Assembly: GCA_003171235.1 (NCBI GenBank)
Contig: PMYM01000263.1
Span: 1-18,631, forward strand
Reading direction: 5' to 3'
DNA length: 18,631 nucleotides
Origin: Phycisphaerales bacterium
GTDB lineage: Bacteria > Planctomycetota > Phycisphaerae > SM23-33
Position 1 is the stretch's first letter. Each line of letters starts with the position of its first letter. Under the pieces are notes generated by a model that saw nothing but the letters and a program-made list of their open reading frames with translations, was not told where the DNA came from and ran no database searches. Below, one piece after another: positions 1 through 7,468 of the stretch. Position numbers and translations under genes: made by a program.

Positions 1-362
1 GCCAAGCGAGGGCTGGTGGGCGCCAACTCCACGCCAGCCGCATCGGCCCGCACGACGGCCAACCCGTGCCGGCCGAGGCGGTAGCCGACATCGGGTTCCT
101 CCAGGATGCCCTTCAGAGTGGCCTCAACCAGCCCACGCTGAAGGATGGCCCGCCGCTGCTGCATGCGGCGGTACAGCGGCCAGAGCGGGTGGTCGATTTC
201 GAGGAGGACTAGCGTCCTGTCGTACTCGCCTGCTTCAGGGCGGAAGTTGGGCACGCGGCATTCCTCGCTGACCATCCTTAAGGCGTGGGCTACCGTGCTA
301 CGGGTCAGCCGGGCGCCGGGGCAATACCAGTCAACGAGTTGTCGGACAGTGGCGTATCTCAA
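1..362 (-). CDS. Unrecognised protein, C-terminus beyond left edge
   Basis: A - strand frame stays open from a TTG at 362 to the left edge, giving about 120 residues without a stop. The TTG is the likely start because a TAG lies two codons upstream in frame, and a GAGGA ribosome-binding sequence sits 6 nt before it. The product begins LRYATVRQLVDWYCPG and continues with a charged, Arg- and Leu-rich segment (DHPLWPLYRRMQQRR). I see no catalytic motif, membrane segment or signal peptide and do not recognise the family. It diverges from the gene at 508. The spacer holds a perfect inverted repeat that overlaps a possible promoter for this gene, so it may be regulated, perhaps by its own product (inference). 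Confidence 0.55.
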   Translation of the reverse strand, partial: MRYATVRQLVDWYCPGARLTRSTVAHALRMVSEECRVPNFRPEAGEYDRTLVLLEIDHPLWPLYRRMQQRRAILQRGLVEATLKGILEEPDVGYRLGRHGLAVVRADAAGVELAPTSPRL

Positions 363-384
363 TGTCTATCCTCATGGTCCAGAA

Positions 385-414
385 GAAGACTACAGCTTCC
401 GTTTTGTAGTCTTC
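385..414. promoter_or_regulatory. Perfect 10-bp inverted repeat, candidate operator
   Basis: GAAGACTACA at 385-394 is matched exactly by its reverse complement TGTAGTCTTC at 405-414, with a 10-nt spacer. Read on the - strand, TTGAAG (411-416) and TGTAGT (389-394) lie 16 nt apart and resemble a weak -35/-10 pair for the gene starting at 362. The two arms would then cover the two promoter boxes, a layout typical of a repressor operator. No T-run follows, so a terminator is unlikely. A smaller palindrome, ATTTCT-GA-AGAAAT, lies nearby at 430-443. The sequences are seen; the operator role is inferred. Confidence 0.45.
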
Positions 415-507
415 AAGCTCATTCTGGGAATTTCTGAAGAAATCTTCCGCTCCCTTGTATTACATCTCTACAATTGATGTTTTAGCCATCCTGGAGACGG
501 AATCCCT

Positions 508-1269
508 TTGACTTTCTGTAGTCCACAGAGCAGAATTGTTGGCATGGCCAAGCGACAGAGGCATTCGGGCGGCGCCCAAGGACTGCTAGACCGCACGGTT
601 GGGCGGATCGTCGCCGCCGGCTGGCAGGACGACCCGCAGCGACTGGTGGTTGCGGATATCTTGACTGTTTTGACCCGGCTTGCGGGGGTGGCTGGTGGTG
701 GCCAGGCGGCCGGGCCTTCGGCGTCTGCGGCGGCGAGCGTCATCAACGAGGTCATCCGTGCCGCGACGAGGCTGGCCGACCTGACCGGCGACCGCACTGC
801 CCTGCTGGAGCTGATCTCCGACCTGAATCGCTTTGCCGCCACTGTGGGCATCTGGCAAGCCGGCCCGGCCGGCGCTACGGTCTCAGGCCTGTCAATCCCG
901 CGTTTTGGGCATCGCAGGGCGGATTTCACCGTCACCTACCGTGTCCGAAAGAGGCGCGACGGCCAAGAGGTGCTGTTCGAGGAGCGCGAGGGCGGCCGCA
1001 AGAACTTCGCCGTCACCCGCAAGGACTACGACGCTGCCGTCGCCGCCCTAGCAGAGCTGGACCTGCCTGTAACGTTCAACGACCTCTACACCCGTTTCGT
1101 CGCCCATGGCGGTTCGGACGTGAAATCGCGATACCCTCTCCGCGTGGTCCTGCGGTTCTGGCTTTCTGGCTCACCGCCCCTGGCGACCAAGCGGCGGGCC
1201 CGCGTCGAGCCGTCCCATGATTTCAAGAGTAGCGTAGCGAACGCTTGGCATGAGGCGAGCAGGAGATGA
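508..1269 (+). CDS. Unrecognised 253-residue protein
   Basis: The frame opens with a TTG at 508, with a GGAG 11 nt upstream. The ATG at 544 (MAKRQRHSGG) is an alternative start but has no better ribosome-binding site, so the start is uncertain. The N-terminal half is Ala-, Leu- and Val-rich and likely helical. The C-terminal half, from about residue 145, is charged and mixed (RVRKRRDGQEVLFEE, KSRYPLRVVLRFWL) and ends in a basic tail. There is no signal peptide or clear catalytic motif, and I cannot name a family. It diverges from the gene at 1-362 and sits upstream of the DNA methyltransferase with its own gap, so a role in the restriction locus is possible but unsupported. Confidence 0.6.
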   Translation: MTFCSPQSRIVGMAKRQRHSGGAQGLLDRTVGRIVAAGWQDDPQRLVVADILTVLTRLAGVAGGGQAAGPSASAAASVINEVIRAATRLADLTGDRTALLELISDLNRFAATVGIWQAGPAGATVSGLSIPRFGHRRADFTVTYRVRKRRDGQEVLFEEREGGRKNFAVTRKDYDAAVAALAELDLPVTFNDLYTRFVAHGGSDVKSRYPLRVVLRFWLSGSPPLATKRRARVEPSHDFKSSVANAWHEASRR

Positions 1270-1312
1270 TACTGACTTCTTCTGGTCTCAGTTCTGGTCC
1301 TCTAGCTACTCT

Positions 1313-1341
1313 TTGCCTTTGTAGTAGATTGTTGTCATAAT
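1313..1341 (+). promoter_or_regulatory. Candidate sigma-70-type promoter for the methyltransferase gene
   Basis: TTGCCT at 1313-1318 (4 of 6 to TTGACA) and CATAAT at 1336-1341 (5 of 6 to TATAAT) are separated by 17 nt. A TG one base before the -10 box gives an extended -10. Transcription would start near 1348, about 35 nt before the start codon at 1383. A direct repeat of TTCTGGTC (1280-1287 and 1292-1299, period 12) lies just upstream and could bind a regulator. The box match is seen in the sequence; its activity is inferred. Confidence 0.45.
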
Positions 1342-1382
1342 GCAGCCGTTTTGGGTGTCGGAAACAACGAACGCGAGGCAGC

Positions 1383-2933
1383 TTGATTCCTGTCATCGAC
1401 ATTTTTGCTGGTCCCGGTGGACTGGGGGAGGGATTCTGTTCCGTCTTGACTCGCCGGGGCGATCCAGCCTTTGGAATCCAACTCTCTATCGAGATGAACG
1501 AATTCGCTCATGCCACGCTGCGGCTGCGCACCTTTTACCGCCTATTCCAACATGATCTTGTGCCAGCCGATTATTACGATCATTTGCGAGGCAGGATTAC
1601 GCTGAAGGAGCTGTATGGCCGGCATCCTGAGCAGGCCCGGCAGGCAAGGCAAAAAGCTTGGAAGGCCACGCTTGGAAAAACTTCGCTCGCCAGAATCAGG
1701 GTGCGGATTGAAGCCGCATTACGACGGCAGGCGCACGCCAATCACTGGGTGCTCATTGGAGGCCCGCCCTGCCAAGCTTACTCAATCGCGGGGCGATCTC
1801 GGAATGCGGGCGTTGAAGACTACGATCCCGCTACTGACAGGCGCCAGTGGCTTTATCTTGAGTACCTGCAAATCATTGCCGACCACTGGCCAGCCGTATT
1901 CGTAATAGAGAACGTCAAGGGGCTGCTTTCGGCAACGCTGAAAAGCCAGCGGATGTTCCAGAGGGTAGTTGCTGACCTGTTCCAACCGGAGCTAGCAATT
2001 CGGCGTGAGAATAGGCCGATTCGTCACGGCCGCACGCATCATTATCATATCTGGTCTCTCGTGCAGCCCGGACTGTTCGCTAATGGCGATCTGGAGGGGT
2101 CAGTAGTCAGGGCGGAGCTATATGGTATTCCCCAGGCGCGCCACCGGGTAATCTTGGTCGGCGTGCGCGACGATCTTGGCGGCGTGATGCCGGGGCAGCT
2201 TGAGCAGCAGACGCAGGTGCCGATCTCCAGGGTAATCCACGGACTGCCCGCTCTTCGCAGCGGCCTCTCACGGGTTAGAGACTCTGATGAGGCCTGGGTT
2301 GCTGCATTCGCGGGTCAAGCTGATAGACGCTGGTTTAATGACGGGACGCGTCGAGCGGCGGGGGAAGACTTGCGGAATAGAATCCGTGCGGCTCTTAGGG
2401 AGATTACGGCCCCGCGCCATGGTCGTGGCGGAGAGTTTATCGAGGCAGACGCTCCCGTTGATTACCGACCCCGGTGGTACGCCGACGGACGATTGAACGG
2501 GGTCTGTAACCACAGCAGCCGGGCGCATATTGAGCAGGACCTTTACCGCTATCTATACGCCGCCTGCTTCGCGCAGCAATATCGCCGGTCGCCGACGCTC
2601 AGCGAATTCCCTACTGAACTTCTCCCCGACCACGCAAACGTCCAGACGGCACTGGATGAAGGAGGTTATTTCTCAGACCGTTTCCGGGTTCAGGTTGCCA
2701 GCCGGCCTGCGACTACTATCACGGCGCATATATCCAAGGATGGTCACTACTACATTCATCCGGACCCCCTGCAATGCCGCGCCTTGACGATCCGTGAAGC
2801 TGCCAGGATTCAAACATTCCCGGACAACTATTTTTTTGAGGGCCCGCGAACGGCTCAGTATGTCCAAGTCGGCAACGCCGTCCCGCCTCTGCTGGCCAGG
2901 CAAAAGTTTAGGAGCGCGGCATTGGCCGCATAG
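1383..2933 (+). CDS. DNA (cytosine-5-)-methyltransferase
   Basis: This enzyme transfers a methyl group from S-adenosylmethionine to carbon 5 of cytosine in DNA. It is usually the protective half of a restriction-modification system. The canonical motifs appear in order: I (FAGPGG, residues 8-13), IV with the catalytic Cys (GGPPCQ, Cys130), VI (ENV, 176-178), VIII (QARHR, 251-255), the RPATTI element before the C-terminal part, and X (GNAVPP, 497-502). The target-recognition region lies between VIII and RPATTI. At 516 residues it is longer than minimal enzymes of about 330, with extra sequence between motifs I and IV and in the recognition region. The start is a TTG with GAGG 4 nt upstream, and a TAA at 1338 blocks any longer frame. 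The HNH gene follows after 8 nt, indicating an operon. The recognition sequence cannot be read from the protein. Confidence 0.93.
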   Translation: MIPVIDIFAGPGGLGEGFCSVLTRRGDPAFGIQLSIEMNEFAHATLRLRTFYRLFQHDLVPADYYDHLRGRITLKELYGRHPEQARQARQKAWKATLGKTSLARIRVRIEAALRRQAHANHWVLIGGPPCQAYSIAGRSRNAGVEDYDPATDRRQWLYLEYLQIIADHWPAVFVIENVKGLLSATLKSQRMFQRVVADLFQPELAIRRENRPIRHGRTHHYHIWSLVQPGLFANGDLEGSVVRAELYGIPQARHRVILVGVRDDLGGVMPGQLEQQTQVPISRVIHGLPALRSGLSRVRDSDEAWVAAFAGQADRRWFNDGTRRAAGEDLRNRIRAALREITAPRHGRGGEFIEADAPVDYRPRWYADGRLNGVCNHSSRAHIEQDLYRYLYAACFAQQYRRSPTLSEFPTELLPDHANVQTALDEGGYFSDRFRVQVASRPATTITAHISKDGHYYIHPDPLQCRALTIREAARIQTFPDNYFFEGPRTAQYVQVGNAVPPLLARQKFRSAALAA

Positions 2934-2941
2934 CAATCACA

Positions 2942-3709
2942 ATGGCAAAACGAATTCCTTGGTCGCAGGATGAACTGCTGGTTGCCTTTCGACTCTACTG
3001 TCGCACGCCATTTGGTAAACTACATCAGCACAATCCGGAGATTATCGAATTATCCAGTATCTTGGGGCGCACACCCTCCGCCGTAGCTATGAAAGCATGC
3101 AATTTCGCTAGCCTTGATCCAGTCCAACAAGCGCGGAACATTGCAGGTTTGGGGAATGTGAGCCAGGACGACCGCAAGTTGTGGGAAGCATTCGAGGCAA
3201 ACGCAGAGGCCATCGCTGCCGATGCGGAGGCAGCTTTTGCCCGACTGACCGGACTGACAACCTCGCCACTTGAGGACGAGGGCGAATTGGGCTTGCCACA
3301 AGGCGCGACCGAAATCATGCGAGTTGTGCGGGCTCGCCTCGTCCAAGGATTCTTTCGCGCGACCGTTATGGCCAGCTACGAGTATCGCTGTGCTTTGTCC
3401 GATATCGCCGTTCCCCAGTTGTTGAATGCGAGCCACATCATCCCGTGGAAGATCAGCGTGGAAAGGCGTGCTGACCCGCGTAATGGCTTACTTCTGAATG
3501 CTCTGTATGACCGAGCGTTTGATCGTGGACTAATCACTTTTGACGAGTCGCTACGGCTTGTCGTTTCTCGCCGCCTCCAAACAGACTTCCCCCCAGTTCT
3601 CCAGCGACAATCGCTGTTGGAAATGGCCGGTAAGTCCCTGCGGCTTCCTTTCCGCTTCGCCCCCGATCCGAAGGCGATGGCCTATCACCGCGAAAACGTC
3701 TTTAGCTGA
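2942..3709 (+). CDS. HNH endonuclease, likely restriction partner of the methyltransferase
   Basis: The 255-residue product has an N-terminal DNA-binding-like region (IPWSQDELLVAFRLYC, then LGRTPSAVAMK) and a C-terminal HNH_2-type nuclease core from about residue 145. The first core His is in ASHIIPW (His165) and the Asn is Asn181 in RNGLLLNAL. In relatives I recall, the next conserved position reads NALHDRAFDRG; here it reads NALYDRAFDRG (Tyr189, codon TAT). That single change may weaken or abolish cleavage (inference). The gene starts 8 nt after the methyltransferase stop, with no strong ribosome-binding site, which suggests translational coupling. Methyltransferase plus HNH protein is a common compact restriction-modification pair. 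The stop lies in a 9-bp direct repeat, CTGATCAAC, that recurs 15 bp later. Confidence 0.85.
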   Translation: MAKRIPWSQDELLVAFRLYCRTPFGKLHQHNPEIIELSSILGRTPSAVAMKACNFASLDPVQQARNIAGLGNVSQDDRKLWEAFEANAEAIAADAEAAFARLTGLTTSPLEDEGELGLPQGATEIMRVVRARLVQGFFRATVMASYEYRCALSDIAVPQLLNASHIIPWKISVERRADPRNGLLLNALYDRAFDRGLITFDESLRLVVSRRLQTDFPPVLQRQSLLEMAGKSLRLPFRFAPDPKAMAYHRENVFS

Positions 3710-3753
3710 TCAACGATGCTCTGATCAACCCAGAGCTTTTCTAACCAAGTTGC

Positions 3754-4044
3754 GTGGACGGGTCCAGCCGCTCCGGATCGCTGGACGACGCCACTGACAG
3801 GATTCTGTCACATCTGGAAGACCCGCGACCGACCGGTCCGACCGAGTTTAATGTGCGCGGGCTGGTCAACTCCTTTTCAAGGCCGCAGGGGGACGAGAGT
3901 AACCGACTCCCGCTATTCAACAACCCTGAAAACGGCGTAACGGTGGTGGGCATAGCGCTGGTATTCCCGGTGTCCGATAGCCCTGCGACCATCGAATACG
4001 TGGTCGGTACTGTCGGCCCGATGCCCGAGGAGGCAAGCCAGTGA
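3754..4044 (+). pseudogene. Short fragment resembling the C-terminus of a Z1-domain protein
   Basis: A 96-residue frame begins at a GTG with no ribosome-binding site, just after an in-frame TAA at 3742-3744. It ends with a TGA that overlaps the next start by 4 bp (GTGA). The segment VTVVGIALVFPVSDSPATIEY resembles, from memory, the extreme C-terminus of Z1-domain proteins. Those are helicase-like proteins of about 900 residues, usually encoded directly before a DUF4420 nuclease in methyltransferase/GHKL-ATPase/Z1/PD-(D/E)XK restriction loci. The coupled overlap and gene order fit that reading. No helicase motifs are present, so most of the gene would be missing. It could instead be a genuine small protein of unknown role; confidence in the Z1 origin is moderate. 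Confidence 0.45.
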
Positions 4045-5048
4045 GAGATTCTCTTGAAGCAACATGGGCATCTCTCGTAAGACCACTCGCCAAAGGCGAC
4101 ATTACCGGCAAACGAGCGTTAGGACTTTCTTCAAACCGCGCAGCCTACGTGTCGCTTGATGGCGCCGGCTTGAGGCACTTGCTGGTCCCGGTGCCTGACG
4201 ATACCGATCTGGTCACGCTTGGAGAAACCCGTGGCCTCCAGGTCTCCACGGAGCGGTTTCAGGTTGGTGGGCATCCGGAAGCTCTATACATCGATTTGGC
4301 ATGTCTGGATCACGCCCAAAACCCCACGTTCTCGGCCGTCGCTGAAGACCTGCTGATCTCATTGAATGAATCGGCTGCTTCGGCTAGGGATGCTGTAATA
4401 GGTGCTCTAAGCCGATGGAAGGCGTTTTGGAGTTCCCGGACGGCTGGTCTGTCCAAGGAAGAGGCCCTGGGCCTTTTTGGAGAGTTATGGTTCTTGAGGA
4501 GGTGGATGGGGCCACCTAGCAGAACTGCTCTCTCCCGATGGATGGTGACGGCTCGCGCCAGGCACGACTTTCAATGGAAAGCGGCCTCGGTCGAAGTCAA
4601 AACTGCGGCCACGATCTCCCCCGGTGGGCCGATCCATGATATTGCGAACTTGGACCAGCTCGATAATCCTGTAACAGGCCAGCTTTACCTCTTCAGCCTC
4701 CAGGTGGTTGATGACGCTCTTGCCACTAATACACTCGTAGGGCTAATTGAAACGCTCGTCCGCGACCTTCGTGATGACGGGCAGGGCCTGACGCTCCTGA
4801 ACGAGAAACTGGCCGAGCGTGGCTACAACCCTGCCGACGCGGCCTCCTATCAGCGGCGTCTGCGTATCGTCGCCGAACGGCTATTCATCGTCGGCAAAGG
4901 GTTCCCACGGCTGACAAGGGCGACATTCAGCCCCGGCCTCCCGCCCGGTATCGATGACGTAACATACTCCCTTGCGACTTCCGCGTGTGATCAGTGGTTG
5001 GTTGCCGAAAGTCCGCTGGACGAAGCTGTAAGTTCACTTCGTGCGTGA
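4041..5048 (+). CDS. PD-(D/E)XK nuclease, DUF4420 type
   Basis: The 335-residue product matches the pattern of the DUF4420 (PF14390) branch of the PD-(D/E)XK fold, predicted restriction nucleases. The visible active-site residues are Glu148 in GELWFL, Asp176 in HDFQ, and Glu185 with Lys187 in VEVKTA. The helix and strand order around them fits the fold. The segment QLYLFSLQVV after the active site is also typical. The GTG start overlaps the stop of the upstream fragment (GTGA), so translation is probably coupled. In known loci of this type the nuclease works with a methyltransferase, a GHKL ATPase and a Z1 protein. Here the ATPase and most of Z1 are absent, so the nuclease may be inactive in practice or recruited by other partners. 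The length is normal and the frame is intact. Confidence 0.8.
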   Translation: MRDSLEATWASLVRPLAKGDITGKRALGLSSNRAAYVSLDGAGLRHLLVPVPDDTDLVTLGETRGLQVSTERFQVGGHPEALYIDLACLDHAQNPTFSAVAEDLLISLNESAASARDAVIGALSRWKAFWSSRTAGLSKEEALGLFGELWFLRRWMGPPSRTALSRWMVTARARHDFQWKAASVEVKTAATISPGGPIHDIANLDQLDNPVTGQLYLFSLQVVDDALATNTLVGLIETLVRDLRDDGQGLTLLNEKLAERGYNPADAASYQRRLRIVAERLFIVGKGFPRLTRATFSPGLPPGIDDVTYSLATSACDQWLVAESPLDEAVSSLRA

Positions 5049-5055
5049 AATCTTT

Positions 5056-5081
5056 GACAGGGCCATACCTGTCTTAATGGC
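5056..5081 (+). other. Two mutually exclusive short hairpins after the nuclease gene
   Basis: GACAGG (5056-5061) can pair with CCTGTC (5068-5073), and GCCAT (5062-5066) can pair with ATGGC (5077-5081). Only one can form at a time. There is no run of T after either stem, so an intrinsic terminator is doubtful. The sequence lies between the end of the + strand defence cluster and the end of the convergent - strand gene. Confidence 0.25.
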
Positions 5082-5143
5082 AGGGCGTAATCGAAAAGCC
5101 CCAAGGCAGATTCCTCCAGCTATGTAGACAGATTGAGGCTGCC

Positions 5144-6169
5144 TCATTCTTCGCGGTTGTGGACCTTCTTCAACCGGGCGGCAAGGTCAGCCTTTTCAGC
5201 GATGAATTTCGACAGAACATCCCGGCCTGCCGCAGACATAGATGCAGTGTCCTTCCAAAGGCTGAGCAATCTTGCCGGGTTGACGGCAGATACGGCGTCC
5301 CATGCGCCGGCCTGGCGCAGAGCATTTTCAAAGTCAGGCCGGCGAGGGTCGTTGGCTTTGGGGTAATCAATGGCCACCTCCTGCCGGACCTGGGCCTGAT
5401 GGGATGAGCCGCGAACGATTTCCAGGCCATGCTGCTGGGCAAATTGGATGACCTGCTTCTGGAGGTCCTCCTCCTGGAGCTTAATTGCATCGGCCTGGTG
5501 CTCGAGGGCCAGCCGCTGGTCGCGGAGGGCGACCCAGGCGTCCACCAACTTCACCCCCTCATCGGCCTTGAACTGGGCCGGCGGCAGGTTTTCGACGGCG
5601 GCGGCGTGGCGCATGGCTGGGCAGAGGGTCCGGAATTCGCACCAGTCGCATAAGTTGGAGGGCTGGGTCGGAAAGTTGGCGGCATCGGCGCTGCGGCTCT
5701 CGATGTCTTCGATCATCGCGATGCAGGACTGGCGGACGGCCTGTAACTGATCGGCCGACCGGTGCGACACCACCTCTTGGTCGAACCGCACATAGTGCCA
5801 GATGAGATCTACCTCCCGCACGTCATCCCACATGCCGGCGAGGGCAATCTGGTAGAGGGCCAATTGGCGGTCAACGTCGGCCTCAGCCTGCGTGACCAGA
5901 TGGCGGCTGGTCTTGTAATCGTGGATTTCGTAGGTGCCATCCGGCCGGCGCCCCAGACGGTCGATGTAGCCCTGCATCTTGTACTTGCCGTCCCCGTCGA
6001 GATTGAGCCGCACTAACGCCTCCAGCCTGAGCGTGACCGACCCGTTAAATGCCTGGTAGCGGCTATAGTAGGCCACCAGCGACTTGCGGCCGACCTCGCG
6101 GTAGTCAGCGGCCTTGAAAGTCGAGCTGACGATCACGATGATGCCCCACACTACCAAGAGGTACTTCAT
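5144..6169 (-). CDS. RecB/Cas4-like PD-(D/E)XK nuclease, N-terminally truncated
   Basis: The product carries the nuclease core QGYIDR (Asp70) and YEIHDYKTS (Asp84, Lys86, numbered from an ATG at 6169). It also has a C-terminal cysteine cluster CDWCEFRTLC like the one that holds an iron-sulfur cluster in AddB- and Cas4-type nucleases. Such enzymes process DNA ends in recombination and are common in phages. The family's N-terminal region, with its start-proximal conserved block and first cluster Cys, is absent. Homology starts at about FKAADYREVGRK (near 6124). Upstream, the open frame (to 6322) runs antisense through the start and signal peptide of the PQQ gene, so that part is probably fortuitous. 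The true start is unknown and the gene may be dead. The C-terminal third (LALEHQADAIKLQEEDLQKQ) looks coiled-coil. A second, more degraded copy lies near 13.0 kb. Confidence 0.7.
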   Translation of the reverse strand: MKYLLVVWGIIVIVSSTFKAADYREVGRKSLVAYYSRYQAFNGSVTLRLEALVRLNLDGDGKYKMQGYIDRLGRRPDGTYEIHDYKTSRHLVTQAEADVDRQLALYQIALAGMWDDVREVDLIWHYVRFDQEVVSHRSADQLQAVRQSCIAMIEDIESRSADAANFPTQPSNLCDWCEFRTLCPAMRHAAAVENLPPAQFKADEGVKLVDAWVALRDQRLALEHQADAIKLQEEDLQKQVIQFAQQHGLEIVRGSSHQAQVRQEVAIDYPKANDPRRPDFENALRQAGAWDAVSAVNPARLLSLWKDTASMSAAGRDVLSKFIAEKADLAARLKKVHNREE

Positions 6170-7379
6170 GAAAGCTTTTACTCTCGCGTTGGCTCTATTG
6201 GCTTGCGTTTGGAACATAGTCCCGGCGGCTGACGACAACTGGCCCAGGTGGTGCGGCCCGCGGGGCGATTGCACCACTACGCAGAAGGGCCTGCTGGACC
6301 AATGGCCCGAAGGCGGGCCCAAGGAACTGTGGCGGCAGCCCGTCGGCCTGGGCTACGCCAGCCCGGTGGCCGTCGAGGGCATGGTTTACATGTTCGGCAC
6401 CATCGACGGCAAGGACACCCTGACCTGCCTGAAAGCCGACGATGGCAAACTAGTCTGGTCCCAGAAGAGCCCCGGCGGCTACACCGGCGACCATCCCGGC
6501 ACGCGCGCCACCCCCACCATCGAAGGCAATCGCATCTACACCTTCGGAGGCCAGGGCGACCTGATCTGCCGCAACTTGGCCGACGGCAGGGAAATCTGGA
6601 CCCGGGACGTGATGAAGGCAACGGGCGGCAAGCCCCCCATGTGGGGCAGCGCCAGTTGCCCGACCATCGTGGGCGAGTTGATCTACGTGCAGGTGGGTGA
6701 AGGCGGTCCGGTGGCCGTCGCCGTCAACAAGAAGGATGGGACGATTGCCTGGCAGTCCGAAGAGAAAGGTAAAGGCTCCTACGCGGCCGTGGTGCCTGTC
6801 GATGTCGGCGGTGGCAGGCAGATGCTTGCCTTCGGCGGTAAGGGCGTGGTTGGAATGGATCCAAGCAGCGGAAAGACGTTGTGGGTCCAGCCCTGGACCA
6901 CCCAGTATGACATCAATGCCGTCTCGCCGGTGTATCGCGACGGGCATCTCTTCATCACCAGCGGCTACGGCCGCGGCTGCGCGCTGTTCAAGTTTGACGG
7001 TAAGACGACGGAAAAACTCTGGGAGAAGAAAGAGCCGCATGACCGCATGGTGCCGCCCCTGCTGGAAGGCGAGTATCTTTACGTCGCCAGCGAAGGAAGC
7101 TTCCTGTGCCTGCATTGGCCCGACGGCCAGGAGCTGTGGAAGGTCGATCTGAAGCTCGGACTGGGCGGCCAGTACGTCCGTACCGGCGACAAAATGGTCC
7201 TGATGAGCGACAGCGGCGCACTGATGCTGGTACAGGTCACCCCGCAAGAGTGCAAGCCGATCAGTAAGGTCCAGCTTTTCAAGGGCAGCGAGAACTGGTC
7301 TTCGCCGCTTGTCTATCGCGGCAGAATCTATGTCAAAGGCCCCGGAGAACTGGTGTGCTTCGACATTAAGACGCCTTAA
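6168..7379 (+). CDS. Secreted PQQ-like beta-propeller protein
   Basis: The 403-residue product starts with a signal peptide (MKAFTLALALLACVWNIVPA, cleavage near ADD). Its blades carry the repeat signature of PQQ-like/BamB propellers: DGKLVW, DGREIW, DGTIAW, SGKTLW, TEKLWEK and DGQELWK. No quinone-dehydrogenase catalytic residues are evident, so it is more likely a binding or assembly protein than an enzyme. Such proteins are abundant in Planctomycetota (established knowledge), where their ligands are mostly unknown. The ATG at 6168 is chosen over the in-frame 6114 start because AAGAGG lies 6 nt upstream and it begins the signal peptide. The nuclease remnant runs antisense into its 5' end. It converges with the FG-GAP gene 89 nt downstream, and no clear terminator is seen between them. 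Confidence 0.85.
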   Translation: MKAFTLALALLACVWNIVPAADDNWPRWCGPRGDCTTTQKGLLDQWPEGGPKELWRQPVGLGYASPVAVEGMVYMFGTIDGKDTLTCLKADDGKLVWSQKSPGGYTGDHPGTRATPTIEGNRIYTFGGQGDLICRNLADGREIWTRDVMKATGGKPPMWGSASCPTIVGELIYVQVGEGGPVAVAVNKKDGTIAWQSEEKGKGSYAAVVPVDVGGGRQMLAFGGKGVVGMDPSSGKTLWVQPWTTQYDINAVSPVYRDGHLFITSGYGRGCALFKFDGKTTEKLWEKKEPHDRMVPPLLEGEYLYVASEGSFLCLHWPDGQELWKVDLKLGLGGQYVRTGDKMVLMSDSGALMLVQVTPQECKPISKVQLFKGSENWSSPLVYRGRIYVKGPGELVCFDIKTP

Positions 7380-7468
7380 AATCGAGCACATCGGAAAGAG
7401 GTCGTGGCGAGTTTTACAGTCGGCACACCCGGATTCGGGACGGATTCGCCTTGTGCTGATCTGTATCG

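Noticed and set aside
5134..5146. TGAGGC-T-GCCTCA palindrome at the nuclease stop as a terminator
   Set aside because: A one-base loop cannot form a normal RNA hairpin and no T-run follows on either strand.
6170..6322. N-terminal extension of the RecB-like nuclease frame
   Set aside because: It overlaps the PQQ signal peptide in antisense and does not resemble a nuclease N-terminus.
6450..7391. Long - strand frame opposite the PQQ gene
   Set aside because: It is antisense to a clear beta-propeller gene and its translation shows no family features.
7429..7440. CCCG-GATT-CGGG hairpin between the convergent PQQ and FG-GAP genes as a terminator
   Set aside because: The stem is only 4 bp and no T-run follows on either strand.
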